Below are positions 7,555 to 11,011 of a DNA stretch of 11,011 nt, piece by piece. This stretch comes from Bacteroidota bacterium. GTDB taxonomy: Bacteria > Bacteroidota > Bacteroidia > UKL13-3. Position 1 is the stretch's first letter. Every line of letters starts with the position of its first letter. The stretch lies in NCBI GenBank assembly GCA_010027395.1, contig RGVD01000078.1, positions 1 to 11,011 of the forward strand, given 5' to 3'. The notes under the pieces are model-generated. The model did not search any database, was not told the origin of the DNA, and saw nothing but the letters and a program-made list of their open reading frames with translations. A program made the position numbers and the translations under genes.

Positions 7555-7980
7555 ATGGGTGATAGACAAAAAATAGTATATATTACACGTAGGGAAAGAT
7601 TCAATGCGGCACACAAATTATTTAATCCAAAATGGACCAAAGAAGAAAATGAAGCCTTTTTTGGTAAATGTGCCAATCATTACTATCACGGTCATAATTT
7701 TGAATTGTTTGTAACAGTCAAAGGGATTGCTAATCCAGATACTGGTATGGTAATGGATTTAAAAGAATTAAAAGCGCTTATTAAAGAAGAAGTTACCGAA
7801 AAACTAGACCATAAAAACTTAAATGAGGATATAGACTTTTTAAAAGGTCAAATGCCTTCTATTGAAAATATTATAGTAGCCATTTGGGAAATTCTTGATG
7901 CCAAAATTACGGATGGCAAATTGCATTATTTGAAACTAATCGAAACTGAAAACAACTTTGTAGAATACTACGGAGAATAA
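7555..7980 (+). CDS. 6-pyruvoyl/6-carboxy-tetrahydropterin synthase family enzyme
   Basis: This COG0720 enzyme acts on 7,8-dihydroneopterin triphosphate. Family members make either 6-carboxy-tetrahydropterin for queuosine (QueD) or 6-pyruvoyl-tetrahydropterin (PTPS). In 141 residues it carries zinc ligands His20, His45 and His47, catalytic Cys39, the Asp85-His86 pair in LDHKNL, and Glu130 in the ETENN motif that binds the pterin. The Cys to HGH spacing is C-x5-HGH, as in animal PTPS (CNNPNGHGHNY), not C-x3-HGH as in E. coli QueD (CGRLHGHSF). Flanking stretches such as FGKC, DPxTGMVM and LDHKNL also read like the animal enzyme. I therefore leave the symbol open; many such genes are annotated queD. 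The ATG at 7555 follows a good promoter. fabD begins 18 bases after the stop, so cotranscription is likely, but no other queuosine (queC, queE) or biopterin gene is in the window to settle the substrate. Confidence 0.93.
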   Translation: MGDRQKIVYITRRERFNAAHKLFNPKWTKEENEAFFGKCANHYYHGHNFELFVTVKGIANPDTGMVMDLKELKALIKEEVTEKLDHKNLNEDIDFLKGQMPSIENIIVAIWEILDAKITDGKLHYLKLIETENNFVEYYGE

Positions 7981-7998
7981 ACTTCAAATAACTTTTAC

Positions 7999-8880
7999 AT
8001 GAAAAAAGCATACATATTTCCAGGACAAGGTGCACAATTTGCGGGCATGGGAAAAGACCTTTACGAGTCATCAGCTTTGGCTAAACAACTTTTTGACAAA
8101 GCCAATGAAATTCTTGGCTTTAGCATTACCGATTTAATGTTTAATGGCACTGACGAGGATTTGAAACAAACTCGTGTTACACAACCTGCGGTGTTTTTAC
8201 ATTCCGTAATCAAAGCCATGTGTTTGGCTGATTCTTTTGCCCCCGATATGGTGGCTGGTCATAGCCTTGGCGAATTTTCAGCTTTGGTTTCCAACAAAAC
8301 ATTGAGTTTTGAAGATGGATTGAAATTGGTATATGCCCGTGCTATGGCCATGCAAAAAGCTTGCGAAATAAAGCCTTCAACTATGGCTGCAGTTTTGGGT
8401 TTAGAAGATGCTAAGGTAGAAGAAATTTGCGCGTCTATCACTGATGAAGTAGTAGTGGCAGCCAATTATAATTGTCCAGGTCAATTGGTAATATCAGGGT
8501 CAATTCAAGGTATAAACATAGCTTGCGAATTATTAAAAGCTGCAGGAGCCAAACGTGCCCTAGTTCTTCAAGTGGGTGGTGCATTCCACTCACCCTTCAT
8601 GCTACCTGCCCAAGTTGAATTAGAAGCAGCTATACACTCAACACAATTTAATACGCCTATTTGCCCAGTTTACCAAAATTATGTGGCAAAAGCAGTGAGC
8701 GATGTGGATGAAATCAAGCAAAACTTAATAAGCCAATTAACAGCCCCAGTAAAATGGACGCAATCGGTGCAAGCTATGGCATCAGATGGAGCAACTGACT
8801 TTATTGAATGTGGTCCAGGAAATGTACTTCAAGGATTAGTAAAAAAAATTCATAAAGAGGCCAATACAAGTGCTGCTTAG
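7999..8880 (+). CDS. fabD: Malonyl-CoA:acyl carrier protein transacylase
   Basis: FabD moves the malonyl group from CoA to acyl carrier protein, supplying the extender unit for fatty acid elongation in the cytoplasm. At 293 residues it is close to the usual 300-310. Motifs in order are IFPGQGAQ (6-13), the nucleophile Ser89 in GHSLGE (87-92), Arg114 that holds the malonyl carboxylate in YARAMAMQ, NYNCPGQLVISG (156-167), the catalytic His197 in GGAFHSPFM, and GPGNVLQGL near the C-terminus. The ATG at 7999 puts the first strand and the GQGAQ loop at the standard distance. No promoter of its own is visible in the 18 bases after the pterin synthase gene, so it is probably the second gene of that operon. 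fabH, fabG and acpP, frequent fabD neighbours elsewhere, are absent here. Downstream the next gene is convergent. Confidence 0.97.
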   Translation: MKKAYIFPGQGAQFAGMGKDLYESSALAKQLFDKANEILGFSITDLMFNGTDEDLKQTRVTQPAVFLHSVIKAMCLADSFAPDMVAGHSLGEFSALVSNKTLSFEDGLKLVYARAMAMQKACEIKPSTMAAVLGLEDAKVEEICASITDEVVVAANYNCPGQLVISGSIQGINIACELLKAAGAKRALVLQVGGAFHSPFMLPAQVELEAAIHSTQFNTPICPVYQNYVAKAVSDVDEIKQNLISQLTAPVKWTQSVQAMASDGATDFIECGPGNVLQGLVKKIHKEANTSAA

Positions 8881-8948
8881 TTTTAGTTTGACTAATTTTC
8901 ACAGTTGCTATACCGCTTGATGTAATATCATTATCAAACAATACTTAT

Positions 8949-9878
8949 TTATAGCCTAATCCTCCATTTTGGGGTATACACTACACTGTCTGAAATGAAA
9001 TCTTGTTTGTTCAAAATAATTTCATTCTTAAGATTTTTAGCCATTCCATATTCAAAATCATTTAACAATTCTTCGTACAAACACTGACCATATTTATTAA
9101 AAATCAAAAGATTAGATAAACCACTAATAAGCCTCATCAATACTAGAATAACAAGGTACTTTACACCCATTTTAGATTTTAATATACTTGCTTTAACATC
9201 CGAAATATTATCAGTTGAAAGCGTGTAAGTATAAAATTGACTATTGCCCGTTTGTCTGATTGTGATGGTATTAACACCATCAGAAAACACATCCAAGGTA
9301 TCTCTAATATCAAAGGCCATGCACTCTTTGAAGGTTGATGCTTTTATTTCTTTAGAACTATTTATCTCTTCTTTGAAAAGTCCTATTTCATTTCTAACTA
9401 TTCCACTGGCTTTGAATTTCTTTTTATGTTTTTCAAACAAATTCAAGCTTTCATAAAATGGTTTAAACATTATAACTGAAGACAATAGTGCCAAACTAAA
9501 AAGCAACGAAACATTAATAAATCTTATTTGGTAAAGTGTGTTCACCTTATCAGATAACCAATAAAAAATGTATCCTATTAAAGCACCTGTTGAACCGCAT
9601 ACTAGTGCATATAACAAAAGGTTCAAAATAATTGGAAACGGTATTTCATCTGATTTATTAAGAGCAGCTTCAATCGCATCTTGCCATAAATATCCAAGCG
9701 AGCCAAACAAAAAAAAGAAAAGGAAAAACATGTATTGGCTGTAACTCTTTATTTTTGGCTTATTCCTAAAATTATTACTAAATATAATTAGAAAAATAAA
9801 AAATATGAAAACTGATATGCTCAATAGCACATAGTTTAAACAGCCTAAACACAAAAAGAAAAACGACTTAAAATCCAT
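8949..9878 (-). CDS. Unrecognised five-helix membrane protein
   Basis: I do not recognise this 309-residue protein. Hydrophobic segments at about 6-33, 49-65, 82-108, 120-138 and 239-260 predict five membrane helices. The basic loop RNKPKIKSYS (38-47) and the acidic loop around 66-81 suggest an outside N-terminus. The soluble region 139-238, with a lysine-rich start (HKKKFK) and a likely beta-strand second half (TITIRQT, FYTYTLS), would then lie in the periplasm and the C-terminal 50 residues in the cytoplasm. There are no catalytic or nucleotide-binding motifs. I chose the ATG at 9878; a TTG two codons upstream (9884) is also in frame but less likely. It is convergent with fabD (68 bases) and divergent from the secreted protein at 10004 (125 bases). 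Very Phe/Leu/Ile-rich and AT-rich composition fits a membrane protein and is not by itself evidence of transfer. Confidence 0.75.
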   Translation of the reverse strand: MDFKSFFFLCLGCLNYVLLSISVFIFFIFLIIFSNNFRNKPKIKSYSQYMFFLFFFLFGSLGYLWQDAIEAALNKSDEIPFPIILNLLLYALVCGSTGALIGYIFYWLSDKVNTLYQIRFINVSLLFSLALLSSVIMFKPFYESLNLFEKHKKKFKASGIVRNEIGLFKEEINSSKEIKASTFKECMAFDIRDTLDVFSDGVNTITIRQTGNSQFYTYTLSTDNISDVKASILKSKMGVKYLVILVLMRLISGLSNLLIFNKYGQCLYEELLNDFEYGMAKNLKNEIILNKQDFISDSVVYTPKWRIRL

Positions 9879-9991
9879 TATCAACTGCTAATCTGAATAT
9901 TTTTTGACTCACGAAATAAACATCTTTAAGTTATTCTTCAACTATTCATTTAAAATAACCAATTGATTTTAGAAAATTGAAGCTAAGTGAT

Positions 9992-9999
9992 TATTTTTG
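9992..9999 (+). promoter_or_regulatory. Possible -7 promoter element directly before the secreted-protein gene
   Basis: TATTTTTG matches TAnnTTTG exactly but ends only four bases before the ATG at 10004, which would make the transcript leaderless or nearly so. No convincing -33 TTTG lies at the right distance; TTTT at 9967-9970 is the nearest, at 21 bases. In such AT-rich DNA a chance match is possible. Confidence 0.35.
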
Positions 10000-10003
10000 A
10001 CCT

Positions 10004-10525
10004 ATGAAAAATCTACTGTTATTAATTGCCTTATCAAATATTACTTGGCTATCAGCACAAGTTAATAAAACTATAAAAGAAAAAGTTACACCAGAGATAA
10101 AAACCTTTAAAGTAATCAAATGCAGTTCTATAAAACTAAACCAAGCCGATAATATTTATTTTGATTATGATATCAAGAAGGGAAATAAATTGGTTTTCGA
10201 TTATAACTTTAAAGCAAAGGATAGAGAAAGCGTTGCGGATGATGAATTTAGAGAGCGTATTGTATTTGAATTAGATAGCAAATCAAAATCATTTGTTCTA
10301 TCAGGAGATACACTTTTAGATGCCAAAGCATACTTCACAAGAAGCTGCTTTTGCCTTGATAGGGGAAACTACAAAATAAATGGAGGTAGCATCAAAGGAA
10401 AACTAATTAAAGCCAATACCTGGAAAGTGAATTTGGATTTAATAATCACACCTTCTCAAGAGCGAGGTGGAGAGCCCTTTGCTGTTAAAGTATCGGGTAC
10501 ATATAAACTATCGAATACTAAATAA
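10004..10525 (+). CDS. Unrecognised secreted protein with signal peptide
   Basis: I do not recognise this 173-residue protein. Residues 1-18 form a typical Sec signal peptide: Lys2, a leucine-rich core (4-10), and a likely signal peptidase I site after LSA (16-18), leaving Gln19 as the mature N-terminus. There is no lipobox cysteine, so it is probably soluble in the periplasm or exported, not a lipoprotein. The mature part alternates charged and hydrophobic residues in strand-like fashion (KLVFDYNFKAK, ERIVFELDS, WKVNLDLIITP, FAVKVSGTYKL), suggesting a small beta-sandwich. It has three cysteines, Cys40, Cys115 and Cys117, the last two as CFC. The ATG at 10004 is required for the signal peptide. 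It is divergent from the unrecognised membrane protein, and rnhA follows 6 bases after its stop, so it is probably cotranscribed with rnhA. There is no C-terminal sorting domain of the type IX secretion kind. Confidence 0.8.
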   Translation: MKNLLLLIALSNITWLSAQVNKTIKEKVTPEIKTFKVIKCSSIKLNQADNIYFDYDIKKGNKLVFDYNFKAKDRESVADDEFRERIVFELDSKSKSFVLSGDTLLDAKAYFTRSCFCLDRGNYKINGGSIKGKLIKANTWKVNLDLIITPSQERGGEPFAVKVSGTYKLSNTK

Positions 10526-10531
10526 TTCAAT

Positions 10532-11002
10532 TTGAAAGTAGATATTTTCACTGATGGTTCAGCCAGAGGCAATCCAGGACCTGGAGGCTACGGCATTGTT
10601 ATGATTAGCGGCAAGCATCGAAAAGAACTTGCACAAGGATATAAACACACGACTAACAATAGAATGGAATTGCTAGCTGTGATTGTTGCTCTTGAACAAT
10701 TGAAATTATCGAACATGGATGTTACCATCCACACAGATAGCAAATACGTTTGTGAAGCAGTTGAAAAGAAATGGGTATTCGGTTGGCAAGCAAAAGGATT
10801 TAAGGACAAAAAAAATCCAGACCTTTGGAGGAAATTTTTAATATTATACAAACTTCATCAGATAAATTTTAAATGGATTAAAGGTCATGCAGGTCATATT
10901 GAAAATGAAAGGTGTGATCAATTGGCAACTCAAGCTGCTGATGGAGGGAACTTGCTGGTAGACACTGAATACGAAAACCAATTCAGTCAAGGCTTAATTT
11001 GA
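10532..11002 (+). CDS. rnhA: Ribonuclease HI
   Basis: This cytoplasmic endonuclease cuts the RNA strand of RNA-DNA hybrids and so clears R-loops and replication primers. The 156 residues match the E. coli enzyme (155). The four metal-binding carboxylates are present: Asp8 in FTDGSARGNPGPGGYG, Glu46 in NNRMEL, Asp69 in HTDSKYV and Asp129 in NERCDQLA. His119 in KGHAGH is the mobile catalytic histidine. The basic handle segment (KKW...KGFKDKKNPDLW, about 79-99) typical of bacterial RNase HI is also there. The start is TTG at 10532: an in-frame TAA (the stop of the upstream gene, 10523-10525) blocks extension, and the N-terminus aligns with the family at this codon. It lies in the same frame as the secreted-protein gene, 6 bases downstream, with no promoter between, suggesting translational coupling. 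The gene ends 9 bases before the window edge. Confidence 0.97.
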   Translation: MKVDIFTDGSARGNPGPGGYGIVMISGKHRKELAQGYKHTTNNRMELLAVIVALEQLKLSNMDVTIHTDSKYVCEAVEKKWVFGWQAKGFKDKKNPDLWRKFLILYKLHQINFKWIKGHAGHIENERCDQLATQAADGGNLLVDTEYENQFSQGLI

Positions 11003-11011
11003 TGTGCTTAA

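Noticed and set aside
8917..8937. AT-rich inverted repeat between fabD and the membrane protein gene, possible terminator
   Set aside because: The stem is TTGAT/ATCAA plus AAT/ATT with a two-base bulge and a three-base loop, has almost no GC pairs, and no T run follows. It is too weak to call.

Overview
The window looks like ordinary chromosome from a member of the Bacteroidota. It is AT-rich, upstream regions lack clear Shine-Dalgarno sequences, and three sites match the phylum's promoter -7 element (TAnnTTTG). The protein sequences also fit this assignment, especially the RfaD/HldD-type epimerase and the AccA. I cannot place it reliably below phylum. No insertion sequence, phage gene, CRISPR array or rRNA is visible, and no gene-free stretch exceeds 300 bases.

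Left part (1-2610). The 3' part of an ABC-F translation-type ATPase runs off the left edge and converges on accA (acetyl-CoA carboxylase carboxyltransferase alpha), which lies on the minus strand. Divergent from accA is a tRNA-Asp(GTC) gene with its own promoter. A hairpin with A and T tracts follows it and can serve as terminator on both strands.

Centre (2669-7361, minus strand). A two-gene unit reads hldD (heptose epimerase for LPS inner core) and then a very large NtrY-like membrane histidine kinase of 1238 residues. The kinase starts with TTG only 7 bases after the hldD stop. No response regulator gene is in the window.

Right of centre (7555-8880, plus strand). A 6-pyruvoyl/6-carboxy-tetrahydropterin synthase family gene is followed 18 bases later by fabD (malonyl-CoA:ACP transacylase). 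With accA, this gives the window two genes of malonyl-CoA production and use, although they are not in one operon.

Right end (8949-11002). An unrecognised five-helix membrane protein (minus strand) is divergent from an unrecognised secreted protein (plus strand). The latter is followed after 6 bases, in the same reading frame, by rnhA (ribonuclease HI), which starts with TTG.

Most of the content is housekeeping. The parts that deserve a second look are the giant kinase coupled to hldD, the eukaryote-like spacing in the pterin synthase active site, the pair of unknown envelope genes, and a direct repeat in the hldD/pterin synthase intergenic region. I found no convincing new multi-gene defence or mobile system.
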